From contig CAJLUP010000017.1 in assembly GCA_905209865.1 (NCBI GenBank), positions 1 to 23,958 on the forward strand: a stretch of 23,958 bases of DNA, given 5' to 3'. Numbering within the stretch: position 1 is the first letter of the stretch; every line of letters begins with the position of its first letter. Origin of the DNA: an uncultured Lachnospiraceae bacterium (GTDB lineage Bacteria > Bacillota > Clostridia > Lachnospirales > Lachnospiraceae). Under the pieces are notes generated by a model. The model had not been told where the DNA came from. It was given only the letters and a program-made list of their open reading frames with translations, and did not search any database. The translations under genes and the position numbers were made by a program. Below, one piece after another: positions 1-7,959 of this stretch.

Positions 1-1689
1 TTCCCCATCTTCCAGCACAATAATCTGATCTGCATATCGAACCGATGCCGCCCTTTGAGAAACAAGAAATACGGTCGGGTTTTCTTTCATATTTTTAATT
101 GCATCGCGAAGCGCTGCATCAGTTGCAAAATCGAGCGCCGACGCACTGTCGTCCAATATCAGAATATCCGGTTTTCTCACAAGCGCTCTTGCAATCGTCA
201 AACGCTGTTTCTGTCCGCCTGACAGATTTCTTCCGTTTTGCTCTATCATAAAATCAAGTCTTCCGGGTTTTGAGTCAACAAACTCTTTCGCCTGCGAGAT
301 TTCAAGCGCTTCTTCCAATGTTTCTTCCGATGCGCCTTCATCTCCCCACCGAAGATTATCCTCGATCGTTCCTTTAAACAGAACCGCTTTTTGAAGGACT
401 GTGCCGATATGACTCCGCAGACTTTCAATCTCATATTCTTTTACATTATGCCCGAAAACTTTCACTTCTCCTTCCGACGCATCATAAAATCTCGGAATCA
501 TGTTTACGATCGAGGATTTCCCGGAACCCGTTCCTCCGATAATGCCGATCGTCTCTCCCGGCATCGCCCGAAACGATATATCCTTCAAAGAAGCTGCTCC
601 CGCATTGTTATATGTCAGCGATACATGCGAAAATTCTACTGCCGGAATTGTTTGTTCATTTGAAAGCGCCGCTTTCTTTGAATAAGAATAAAATTCCTTC
701 TCTTTCGGAAAATGTTCGGCACACAAAATGTTTCCTGATTTCATTTCCGGTTTTACTGACAAAACCGCTTCGATCCGCTTCCCACAGGCAGCCGCCTTCG
801 TCACCGTAATGATCAGATTCGCCAGCTTTACAAGTTCTACAAGGATCTGAGACATATAATTGACAAGCGCCACTACCTCTCCCTGAGTCAAACTTCCTAT
901 ATTTACACGGATCGCCCCAATATAAATAAGCGCTATGATGCCTCCGTTTACAATGATATACGTCAACGGGTTCATAAGCCCGGAAATTCTTCCAACGAAT
1001 TTCTGCTCCTTTGTAAGCAGGCGGTTATTTTCTTCAAAAGCATCCTTTTCCTGTTCTTCCTTATTAAATGCACGGATCACCCTCACTCCAATAAGATTTT
1101 CCCGCGTTTTTAAAAGGATTCCGTCCAAATAGGACTGCACCTTTTTATAAAGAGGCATTGTGATCATCATAATGCCAAATACAACAACCGACAAAAGCGG
1201 AATAACTACAACGAAAACAAACGCCGCTTTGACATCCACCATAAACGACATGACCATTGCTCCGATCACAATAAACGGGGAACGCAAAAAAAGACGGAGA
1301 ACAAGATTCACTCCTGCCTGCGTCTGATTGACATCACTTGTCATGCGCGTCACAAGCGTTGAACTCCCGATCTCATCCATCTCCGAAAAACCCAAATGCT
1401 GAATATGTGCAAACAACGCATGACGCACCCCTGTTCCGAACCCCGCCGCGGCTTTTGCAGAAAAGTACTGTGCGGTCAGAGAACAAATAAGCCCGATGAT
1501 TCCAAGCGCAACTAAAACCAGACACATTTTCACAATATATACACTGTCTTTTTGTGCAATTCCAATGTCAATAACCGATGCCATAACAAGCGGTACGAAC
1601 AGTTCAAAAGACGCTTCCAGCATCTTAAACAAAGGTGCCAGAATCGTCTCTTTCCTATAATTTTTCAAATAAATAAGAAGTGATTTCAT
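1..1689 (-). CDS. ABC exporter half-transporter, degenerate-site subunit (3' end outside window)
   Basis: This is a fused transmembrane/ATPase half of a type IV (ABCB-like) exporter. Only the first 563 codons are present; the C-terminus lies beyond the left edge. The start ATG at 1689 follows GGGAG at an 8-base distance. Residues 1-300 form the membrane domain with several long hydrophobic stretches (about 30-70, 135-180, 245-295). The nucleotide-binding domain follows, with Walker A GGTGSGKSS (K391), a Q-loop (VLQKAVLF), signature LSGGQKQR and Walker B ILILDD. The usual catalytic Glu after Walker B is Asp (LDDSAS), and the H-loop His is Gln (VSQRAAS). These two changes are typical of the degenerate subunit of heterodimeric exporters such as TM287/288. 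The partner subunit should therefore be the next gene, off the window. The substrate cannot be read from sequence; such pairs are usually annotated as multidrug or peptide exporters. Confidence 0.93.
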   Translation of the reverse strand, partial: MKSLLIYLKNYRKETILAPLFKMLEASFELFVPLVMASVIDIGIAQKDSVYIVKMCLVLVALGIIGLICSLTAQYFSAKAAAGFGTGVRHALFAHIQHLGFSEMDEIGSSTLVTRMTSDVNQTQAGVNLVLRLFLRSPFIVIGAMVMSFMVDVKAAFVFVVVIPLLSVVVFGIMMITMPLYKKVQSYLDGILLKTRENLIGVRVIRAFNKEEQEKDAFEENNRLLTKEQKFVGRISGLMNPLTYIIVNGGIIALIYIGAIRVNIGSLTQGEVVALVNYMSQILVELVKLANLIITVTKAAACGKRIEAVLSVKPEMKSGNILCAEHFPKEKEFYSYSKKAALSNEQTIPAVEFSHVSLTYNNAGAASLKDISFRAMPGETIGIIGGTGSGKSSIVNMIPRFYDASEGEVKVFGHNVKEYEIESLRSHIGTVLQKAVLFKGTIEDNLRWGDEGASEETLEEALEISQAKEFVDSKPGRLDFMIEQNGRNLSGGQKQRLTIARALVRKPDILILDDSASALDFATDAALRDAIKNMKENPTVFLVSQRAASVRYADQIIVLEDGE

Positions 1690-1805
1690 GTCATTTTCTC
1701 CCGGTCAGTTTCTTTCACTGATTATTCTGCACATTTTTCGTAAGTCTATCAATCTACACTGATATCTTACTGCATTCTTCTCATTTATTCAACCAAACCG
1801 ATACA

Positions 1806-1841
1806 TCATATCGGAAGACTGTCGCGAAGACACAACGCCCC
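1806..1841 (-). pseudogene. Remnant of a second subtilase gene: last 11 codons and stop
   Basis: The twelve codons ending the KilA-N frame encode GALCLRDSLPI-stop, against GALCVRDSLPF-stop at the end of the intact subtilase (3380-3415). Nine of eleven residues agree, but about one third of the bases differ, mostly at synonymous or conservative positions. That pattern fits a diverged paralogue kept under protein-level selection better than a recent target duplication. Tandem subtilase genes are known in Clostridia. I infer that a second copy once stood here and that all but its tail was lost when the AbiEi/KilA-N cassette arrived. Confidence 0.5.
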
Positions 1842-2699
1842 CGAGGATGTTACGTCATTGTCACAGATTTCTATCTTTTTTATCTGCTCTGCTGTGTTCA
1901 GAACATTCAGTTGATATTCAGCAATTTCCTGTAAACTCTTAAATCGCTCTTCCTTCCCTTTTCCCTCTTTAATCATCTGTGCATTATGAGATTCCAGGTT
2001 AGAAAGTACTGTCAATTCGTTAATGGTGGCAAAATCTCTGACATTACTCTTTTTTGCCAATTCTGGATTGGCTTCTCTCCATGCTTTCGCTGTAAATCCA
2101 AATAGTGCCACGTTTAATATGTCTGCTTCTTCTGCATATGCCAACCACTGTAGATTTTCCATATAATTTATCTGTGGAAGCAAATAATTCTTCACTGCAT
2201 CTGTCTGAATCAAATAATTACTTTTGCTGAGAAAACGTTTCGCATTCCATTCTATCTGTCTCGAGTTGTTTTCTTCTTCCTTCAAGCGTTGGAATTCTTT
2301 TATCAGATATAATTTAAACACCGGACTAATCGCAGATGCAAACTCAAAAGCAAGATCTTTATGGGCGAAAGTTCCTCCATACTTTCCACGTTTTACATGT
2401 AATCCTATAGCGTTTGTTTTATTAATCCATTCAGAAACACTGGGAGTAAATGTCAATAATCCCGCTTGCTTTTTAAAGTGTTCAGATTCGAACACTTTAA
2501 AATCCGGATTATATATTTGTTCCCATACAGACAGATATTCTAATGTTCCACGATTTCTCAACCAATTTCGCACTACATCTGCCGCTCTGGCAGAATTTGA
2601 CTTTGCCTTTGCAATATCTGTAATGCAGATATAATCATCTAATTCTTCTTTTGAAATAGTAATTTTTACATTTTGAACATCTATAATTCTGTTTTTCAT
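1806..2699 (-). CDS. KilA-N domain protein with a C-terminal tail resembling the neighbouring subtilase
   Basis: This 297-residue protein carries a KilA-N domain over roughly residues 5-130 (recognisable blocks YICITDIAKAK, VVRNWLRNRGTLEYL, FTPSVSEWINKTNAIG, GKYGGTFAHKDLAFEFASAI). A conserved C-terminal half follows (ADILNVALFGFTAKAWREANPELA). KilA-N domains are presumed DNA-binding and are common in phages and mobile islands; the role of this bacterial subfamily is not established. The start ATG is preceded by GAGGGGATAATGC. It lies 34 bases downstream of the AbiEi-like gene and is probably co-transcribed with it. The DNA is clearly more AT-rich than the flanking metabolic genes, suggesting transfer. 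The last 11 residues, GALCLRDSLPI, match the subtilase C-terminus GALCVRDSLPF and do not look like part of the KilA-N family, which I expect to end near the AEQIKKIE segment. The family call is strong; the function is unknown. Confidence 0.85.
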   Translation of the reverse strand: MKNRIIDVQNVKITISKEELDDYICITDIAKAKSNSARAADVVRNWLRNRGTLEYLSVWEQIYNPDFKVFESEHFKKQAGLLTFTPSVSEWINKTNAIGLHVKRGKYGGTFAHKDLAFEFASAISPVFKLYLIKEFQRLKEEENNSRQIEWNAKRFLSKSNYLIQTDAVKNYLLPQINYMENLQWLAYAEEADILNVALFGFTAKAWREANPELAKKSNVRDFATINELTVLSNLESHNAQMIKEGKGKEERFKSLQEIAEYQLNVLNTAEQIKKIEICDNDVTSSGALCLRDSLPI

Positions 2700-2733
2700 G
2701 CATTATCCCCTCTTCTCATAAGCATATCCTCTC

Positions 2734-3312
2734 TTACAATCCCCGTTTTATCTGCAGTACTTCTGCATATTTCAAGAAACGATTATACAAATATTTATTT
2801 TCCTTTATGTTCTTTACGATCTCTACTTCTATTTCTGTTTCCCCTTCTAAGCGATACAAATCACAAACTGAACGTTCAATATCATAAATATTATATGTTC
2901 CAAACTCCGTTTCTTGTTTTCTTATTCCAATATTAAAATTTCTATTTGAAAAATAATGCCTTTGTATCTTAAACTCCATTTTCATCATACTTCGATCTGT
3001 TCTTTCTGTGGCTACAGATAAGTAATTTGGTTCAGCAGACAATACTCCCTGATAGTAAAGTGCACTATTCATACAAATAACTGCATCAGGATTGCTTAGA
3101 CTCACTTCGATACATTTATAATCGAATGGCTTCTTACATTGTTTACCTGAAAGCCAATAATGTCCATAGCACACCTTTTGTAAATAACCTTCATTCACTA
3201 AAGTGGAAATCTGGCGATTGGAAAATCCTTCTGCCAAAAGATCTCTTGTTTCTACATAACCTCTGTATTTTCTATATAATGTTTCGATTTTTATATATGT
3301 ATTCTCTCTCAT
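2734..3312 (-). CDS. AbiEi-like antitoxin/transcriptional regulator
   Basis: This 192-residue protein resembles the AbiEi antitoxins of type IV toxin-antitoxin systems. An N-terminal winged-helix region (about residues 1-55: IETLYRKYRGYVETRDLLAEGFSNRQISTLVNEGYLQKV, given here as the helix-turn-helix stretch) is followed by the wing and GHYWLSG. Next comes the AbiEi-type middle (AVICMNSALYYQGVLS) and a C-terminal part with YNIYDIERSVCDLYR. I chose the start at 3312 because GGGGA lies 5 bases upstream, and because the in-frame ATG at 3366 lies inside the predicted promoter. AbiEi proteins normally repress their own operon and counteract the nucleotidyltransferase toxin AbiEii. No AbiEii gene is present here; the next gene encodes a KilA-N protein instead. 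The gene is AT-rich and lies immediately after the subtilase stop codon. Family confidence is good; the claim of an active toxin-antitoxin role is inference. Confidence 0.78.
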   Translation of the reverse strand: MRENTYIKIETLYRKYRGYVETRDLLAEGFSNRQISTLVNEGYLQKVCYGHYWLSGKQCKKPFDYKCIEVSLSNPDAVICMNSALYYQGVLSAEPNYLSVATERTDRSMMKMEFKIQRHYFSNRNFNIGIRKQETEFGTYNIYDIERSVCDLYRLEGETEIEVEIVKNIKENKYLYNRFLKYAEVLQIKRGL

Positions 3313-3324
3313 ATTTTCCCCAAT

Positions 3325-3375
3325 GCATTTCTTATTACACATAATATTGCATTTTTTCTTACACATGTCAATATT
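3325..3375 (-). promoter_or_regulatory. Promoter and direct-repeat operator of the AbiEi/KilA-N operon
   Basis: On the minus strand TTGACA (3371-3366) and AATATT (3348-3343) are separated by exactly 17 bases. Two adjacent direct repeats cover the promoter: 3325-3348 and 3349-3375. Their 18-base cores differ at two positions and both end in an AATATT flank; the second copy has three extra bases. One repeat contains the -35 and the other the -10. This position suits autorepression by the AbiEi-like product, which in characterised AbiE systems binds repeats in its own promoter. The upstream repeat ends 5 bases from the subtilase stop codon. Confidence 0.65.
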
Positions 3376-3379
3376 ATTT

Positions 3380-5122
3380 TTAAAATGGCAGACTATCCCT
3401 CACACACAGCGCACCATATCCAAGCAGAGCGTTCGGCCACCGCTCATATCCCGCAAGCTGTCTCGCTCCCCGCCTCAGATACGCCTTCACCTTTTCCCCA
3501 TAGAGATACGGATCGTTTCCTCTGACAATCCCCCATTCCATCAAAAGCGCCGCGCTTCCTGTTACAAATGGAACTGCAAAAGATGTTCCGCTGAACGCCT
3601 GATATCCCCCGCCCGGGACGGGAGCCATCACACGTACACCGGGTGCAGCTATATCAGGTTTCAGCACATTTTCCCCTTCATATGCCCCTGCCGGTCCCCG
3701 CCCTGAAAAATCAGCATAAGAAAACGTTCTGGCATCATAAGCAGCCACGGTCACTGCAAGGGATGCCGTAGAAGGGATCGTCAATGTCGACATACTATTC
3801 GGTTTCAGAAATGCTGTACCGACATTCAACGCTGACTGCGCCGGAAGCCACATCTGATATTCCCCTCCCACAATGCGTCCCGGGGTCAGGACGATCTTCC
3901 ATACTCCGCTTTCCACATATTGATTTCTCGGAAGCAAAGAGAGATAGATTTCCTGTTTTACACTATAAGGTTTCGGCTCTCCATAATAAACCAAAAGTTC
4001 TGTATCTCCGAGCACATACCGCTGCGCCCCTAAAAATTCATCAAACACTCCTGTCTGTTTTCCCGACGGGCTAATCACCGTAACTCCAATCTCATCAACA
4101 TACGATTTCCATATTTGAACACTTAATGTCGGTTCTCTTTGCTGAACGGCAAACTCTACTGTCTCCGGCATCTGGGAGCGCACGACTCCCGCCGCATGTC
4201 CTGCCGTCGTCCCCTCGTTCCCGCTCCCGATGCAGATAACATTTTTCCACATATCTGCAATATCATTTAAAAACCGTTCTACAAGAGAAGTTCCGTCATG
4301 AGAGCCATATGTGTTTCCAAAGCTGATATTAATCGCAACAGGACGACGAAGTTCCATTGCTTTACGAATAACATAATCCACTCCTCGCATCAATTCTGTT
4401 GTCCTTGGAAATCCGCCTTCTCTCGGCGCTCCCATTTTCACAACAATCAATTCTGCCTCCGGAGCAGCTCCGCGGAATCTGCGGCCTTCGCTGCCAGAAC
4501 CATTTCCTGCGGCGATTCCTGCCACCGCAGTTCCGTGACCGCTGATATCCGCTGTTTTCACCATCTGTCTGCGCGTTTCTCGGTCTTCTTCTGCCAGCGC
4601 GGCATTAATCTGCTCCCGCGTATACTCTGCCCCTGCCGAATATCCCAGCGGCGGCGTTCCTTCGGCAGCCTGATCCCACAGAGACACAATCCGCGTTGTT
4701 CCATCTTCATTTCTGAAATCAAAATTCTCATAATCAATCCCGCTGTCAACAATCCCGATCAGCGTTCCTTCCCCTCGTAAAGACAGCGGTGTCTCTTGCA
4801 CAACATTGATGCACGACACTGCCCGCCCTACATCCGCCTGAAAATACAAACTTTTCGGTTTTTCTACAAACTCCACTTCAGGAAGCTGCGCCATCTGTTC
4901 AATCCGTTCCTCTTCTATCAAGACAATCGCATATCCGTTTAGAAGTTCTGTAACTGAACGCGCTGTTTGTCTGATCCCTTCAATCGATCCCGAATATTTC
5001 ACGATCAGTTCCCACACATTTTCTTCTCTGTCATATCCAACATCCAGTTCTTCTGACCTTCGGCGTTCTCCTTCGTTCGCATCCAATGCCAGATTTAATA
5101 GATTCTCCAGTTTTTGACTCAT
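3380..5122 (-). CDS. S8 family subtilisin-like serine protease (Csp-like, cytoplasmic)
   Basis: This 580-residue subtilase has the full catalytic triad: Asp126 in GIVDSGID, His196 in SGHGTAVAG and Ser514 in SGTSFAVP. The oxyanion Asn302 lies in GSGNEG. About 110 residues precede the catalytic domain and resemble a prodomain. A jellyroll-like insertion of roughly 150 residues (about 315-460) sits between the oxyanion Asn and the Ser motif. That layout is typical of the clostridial CspA/B/C-related family. There is no signal peptide or membrane segment, so an intracellular role or export by an unusual route is expected. The start ATG follows GGGGGATGA. The gap to dapL is 138 bases and holds a short tandem repeat. 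The C-terminus GALCVRDSLPF is mirrored in the KilA-N gene downstream. The substrate is unknown; a role in spore germination is possible by family but not shown. Confidence 0.92.
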   Translation of the reverse strand: MSQKLENLLNLALDANEGERRRSEELDVGYDREENVWELIVKYSGSIEGIRQTARSVTELLNGYAIVLIEEERIEQMAQLPEVEFVEKPKSLYFQADVGRAVSCINVVQETPLSLRGEGTLIGIVDSGIDYENFDFRNEDGTTRIVSLWDQAAEGTPPLGYSAGAEYTREQINAALAEEDRETRRQMVKTADISGHGTAVAGIAAGNGSGSEGRRFRGAAPEAELIVVKMGAPREGGFPRTTELMRGVDYVIRKAMELRRPVAINISFGNTYGSHDGTSLVERFLNDIADMWKNVICIGSGNEGTTAGHAAGVVRSQMPETVEFAVQQREPTLSVQIWKSYVDEIGVTVISPSGKQTGVFDEFLGAQRYVLGDTELLVYYGEPKPYSVKQEIYLSLLPRNQYVESGVWKIVLTPGRIVGGEYQMWLPAQSALNVGTAFLKPNSMSTLTIPSTASLAVTVAAYDARTFSYADFSGRGPAGAYEGENVLKPDIAAPGVRVMAPVPGGGYQAFSGTSFAVPFVTGSAALLMEWGIVRGNDPYLYGEKVKAYLRRGARQLAGYERWPNALLGYGALCVRDSLPF

Positions 5123-5142
5123 TCATCCCCCTGAACAACTGC

Positions 5143-5170
5143 GTTTTTCCTGCACAGTCTTTCCTGCACA
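5143..5170. repeat. Two tandem copies of a 14-bp repeat
   Basis: Adjacent 14-base units GTTTTTCCTGCACA and GTCTTTCCTGCACA differ at one base and lie just upstream of the subtilase start. On the transcribed strand they read TGTGCAGGAAA twice. They could be an operator or simple duplication; nothing else supports a function. Confidence 0.55.
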
Positions 5171-5260
5171 TACTTTTTTCATTATATGTATATGTCGCTA
5201 CAGGAACAACATCTACCGGATTCTTATAAGAAATTTATAAACCTATCCTAAATCCTCTCA

Positions 5261-6454
5261 TCAGCATGTTCCCCCGAGCAGTTTAAACAGCCGTTTTGCC
5301 GCTTCTTTTGTATCTTCCGCAGATCCGAATGTAGAAAACCTGAAGTACCCTTCCCCACAGGCTCCGAACCCTTCGCCCGGTGTTCCTATTACCTGAATCT
5401 CTCTGAGAAGATAGTCAAAAAACTCCCAGCTTCCCATTCCGTTCGGACACTTCATCCAAATATACGGCGCATTTTTTCCTCCGCAGTACCAAATTCCGAG
5501 CTGATCCAGCGTCTCCATCAACACTTTTGCATTTTGCTTGTACACCTGAATATTCTCGTGAATCTGTTTCTGTCCTTCCTCTGTAAAAACTGCCGCTCCG
5601 CCTTTTTGGATAATATAGGAAACGCCGTTTGTTTTCGTCGTTCGATTCCGCACCCACATTTCATTCAGATTCATTCCGCTCCGATTCAAGGCTTTCGGAA
5701 TAATCGTATAACCAAGTCTTGTTCCGGTAAACCCTGCCGTCTTTGATAAAGAACAGATTTCGATCGCACATGTCTGTGCTCCCCGCAATTCAAAAATACT
5801 GTGAGGAAACGTTTCTTCTTCTATAAATGCCTCATATGCCGCATCAAAAAGGATCACAGAACCATTCTCATTTGCAAAATCCACCCACGCCTGAAGTTGT
5901 TCCTTTGAAAAGACAGCTCCTGTCGGATTGTTCGGCGAACACAGATAGATCAGATCTGCCCTTGTTTCACTGTCCGGTACCGGCAGAAATCCATTCTTTT
6001 CTGAAGATGTCAAATGAATGATCTTCCTGCCTGCCATTATATTCGCATCTACATAAGCTGGATAAGATGGCTCAATTACAAGAGCGGAATCCGAACGGTC
6101 AAACAGATCCAAAAGATCGCCCAGCTCATCGCTTGCTCCACTTGAGACGAAAACTTCTTCTGCCGACAGCGATACCCCTCTCTTCTTATAATAATCTGCA
6201 ACCGTTTCTCTTAAAAAGGGCGCTCCGCACTCCGGCATATATCCGTGAAAACTTTCTTTTGACGCCTGATCTTCCACCGCTTCATGAAGCGCATTAATCA
6301 CAGCGTCACACAGCGGAAGCGAAACGTCTCCTATCCCCATCCGCAAAAGTTTTGTTCCGGGATGTTCCTGTTCATAAGCCTTTGTTTTCTGTGCTATATT
6401 ATAAAAGAGATAAGAATCCTTTAACTCTCCATAATGCATATTCGGTTTAATCAT
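5261..6454 (-). CDS. dapL: LL-diaminopimelate aminotransferase
   Basis: DapL is a PLP enzyme that converts tetrahydrodipicolinate, glutamate and water directly into LL-2,6-diaminopimelate and 2-oxoglutarate. It bypasses the acylated intermediates of the lysine/peptidoglycan pathway. The 397-residue product begins MIKPNMHYGELKDSYLF and carries the fold-type I features. These are VSSGASDELGD near 103-113, SPNNPTG at 173-179, the PLP-ring Asp204 with Tyr207 in LFDAAYEAF, and the Schiff-base Lys238 in SLSKTAGFTGTRLGY. GFG..GEGYFRFSTFG supplies the substrate-binding Arg near the C-terminus. I placed the start at 6454 because AAGGGAG stands about 10 bases upstream; an in-frame ATG 13 codons earlier is less likely. 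It is the last gene of the apparent glnN operon, 57 bases after purF. No lysine riboswitch is visible upstream. Confidence 0.93.
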   Translation of the reverse strand: MIKPNMHYGELKDSYLFYNIAQKTKAYEQEHPGTKLLRMGIGDVSLPLCDAVINALHEAVEDQASKESFHGYMPECGAPFLRETVADYYKKRGVSLSAEEVFVSSGASDELGDLLDLFDRSDSALVIEPSYPAYVDANIMAGRKIIHLTSSEKNGFLPVPDSETRADLIYLCSPNNPTGAVFSKEQLQAWVDFANENGSVILFDAAYEAFIEEETFPHSIFELRGAQTCAIEICSLSKTAGFTGTRLGYTIIPKALNRSGMNLNEMWVRNRTTKTNGVSYIIQKGGAAVFTEEGQKQIHENIQVYKQNAKVLMETLDQLGIWYCGGKNAPYIWMKCPNGMGSWEFFDYLLREIQVIGTPGEGFGACGEGYFRFSTFGSAEDTKEAAKRLFKLLGGTC

Positions 6455-6511
6455 TTTCTTTTTTCTCCCTTCCACCTGATCTTTTAATGTCATTTTTCTT
6501 TTTACATCCCT

Positions 6512-7942
6512 TTATATCCCTTTTGAAACGCCTTTTAAAAGTTTCCCTTCAAACCGATCTTTACGGGTATCTTCCGGTATCTGCGTCGGATATCTTCCAT
6601 GAAAACAGGCAGCGCAATACGCTTGACTCCCGATCAGCTCTCCCAGTTTTTCCACTTTAAGATACGCCAGTGTATCCGCCTCTATCATCTTAGCGATCTC
6701 TTCCGTGCTGTGATGACTGGCGATTAGATTTTCCTCTGAATCAATATCTGTTCCGTAATAACACGGATGAAGAAACGGCGGCGATGAAATCCTCATATGG
6801 ATCTCTTTTGCCCCTGCGTCGCGCAGAAGTTTCACGATCCGCTTGCTTGTCGTGCCTCTTACGATAGAATCATCGATCAGCACGACTTTCTTTCCTTCTA
6901 TCACGCTTCTCACCGGACTTAACTTAATCCGAACCTGATCCATCCTTTCTTTCTTGCCCGGGAAGATAAAGGTTCTTCCGATATATTTGTTTTTGATCAG
7001 ACCAATCCCATAAGGGATGCCTGATTTTCGTGCATATCCCAAAGCGGCGTCCAAACCGCTGTCAGGAACACCAATCACGATATCCGCGTCCACCGGATCT
7101 GTTTTTGCCAGTAATTCTCCTGCTTTCCTGCGCGCCTCATGCACAGATACTCCGTCAATAGTCGAATCAGGTCTGGCAAAATAAATATACTCAAAAATGC
7201 ATGTTGTTTTCTTCTGTTTCCCACAATGTTCCTTCCTGGATTCCACACCATTTTCCGTAAATACCAAAATCTCTCCCGGCAGTACGTCCCGAATAAACTC
7301 TGCTCCGACCGCCGCCAGCGCACAGCTTTCCGATGCCGCCACATAAGTTCCATCCGGCATCCGACCATAACAAAGAGGTCTGAACCCATAGGGATCCCGC
7401 GCGGCGATCATCTTTGTCGAAGACATTAAGATAAGGGAATATGCACCTTCCAGCAAATTCATTGTATTGCTTACCGCCTCTTCGATACTCGGTGTCATAA
7501 GTCTCTCCCTCGTGATCACATAAGCAATCGTTTCTGTATCACTTGTCGTATGAAAGATTGCTCCCGACAGTTCCAGCCTGTCGCGCAGTTTTAACGCATT
7601 CGTCAAATTGCCGTTGTGCGCCAGCGCCATTTTGCCCTTTTGATGATTAACTTCGATCGGCTGGCAATTCTTCCTCGTATTCCCTCCGGTCGTTCCGTAT
7701 CGTACATGTCCGACCGCTATATTTCCCTGTGGAAAATGTCCTGGCGTATCTTTTGAAAACACTTCGCTGACAAGTCCCAGATCTTTATAAGCGAAAAAAT
7801 CCCCGTCATCATTTACAACGATCCCACAGCTTTCCTGCCCTCTGTGCTGAAGTGCATAAAGTCCATAATAAACCAATTCTGCCACACTTTGTTTCTTTGT
7901 TCCCATCACACCGAACACACCGCATTCTTCATGAACAGCCAT
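6512..7942 (-). CDS. purF: Amidophosphoribosyltransferase
   Basis: PurF catalyses the first committed step of purine synthesis: PRPP plus glutamine gives phosphoribosylamine. The 476-residue protein starts MAVHEECGVFG, so the Ntn nucleophile Cys7 would be exposed after removal of a six-residue propeptide, as in the Bacillus enzyme. The glutaminase domain covers roughly residues 7-230. The phosphoribosyltransferase domain carries the PRPP loop VVLIDDSIVRGTT (353-365). Four cysteines, C248, C394, C443 and C446, match the [4Fe-4S] ligand positions of the Bacillus-type enzyme, which becomes inactive on oxygen exposure. The gene lies 17 bases downstream of pyrG within a row of glutamine-consuming enzymes. 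It is not beside other pur genes here, which suggests control by nitrogen rather than by purines. Confidence 0.97.
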   Translation of the reverse strand: MAVHEECGVFGVMGTKKQSVAELVYYGLYALQHRGQESCGIVVNDDGDFFAYKDLGLVSEVFSKDTPGHFPQGNIAVGHVRYGTTGGNTRKNCQPIEVNHQKGKMALAHNGNLTNALKLRDRLELSGAIFHTTSDTETIAYVITRERLMTPSIEEAVSNTMNLLEGAYSLILMSSTKMIAARDPYGFRPLCYGRMPDGTYVAASESCALAAVGAEFIRDVLPGEILVFTENGVESRKEHCGKQKKTTCIFEYIYFARPDSTIDGVSVHEARRKAGELLAKTDPVDADIVIGVPDSGLDAALGYARKSGIPYGIGLIKNKYIGRTFIFPGKKERMDQVRIKLSPVRSVIEGKKVVLIDDSIVRGTTSKRIVKLLRDAGAKEIHMRISSPPFLHPCYYGTDIDSEENLIASHHSTEEIAKMIEADTLAYLKVEKLGELIGSQAYCAACFHGRYPTQIPEDTRKDRFEGKLLKGVSKGI

Positions 7943-7959
7943 CTTTTTATGTCCTCCTG

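Noticed and set aside
3313..3366. An upstream in-frame ATG giving the AbiEi-like protein 18 extra residues
   Set aside because: The extension is encoded by the direct repeats within the predicted promoter and has no ribosome site.
1806..3415. Site-specific integration into the subtilase 3' end with a duplicated att core
   Set aside because: The two tails share no identical run longer than a few bases, and there is no integrase or recombinase gene.
5221..5232. Perfect 12-bp palindrome TTCTTATAAGAA after dapL
   Set aside because: AT-only apart from two G/C pairs, no loop or U-tract, too weak to call a terminator or operator.
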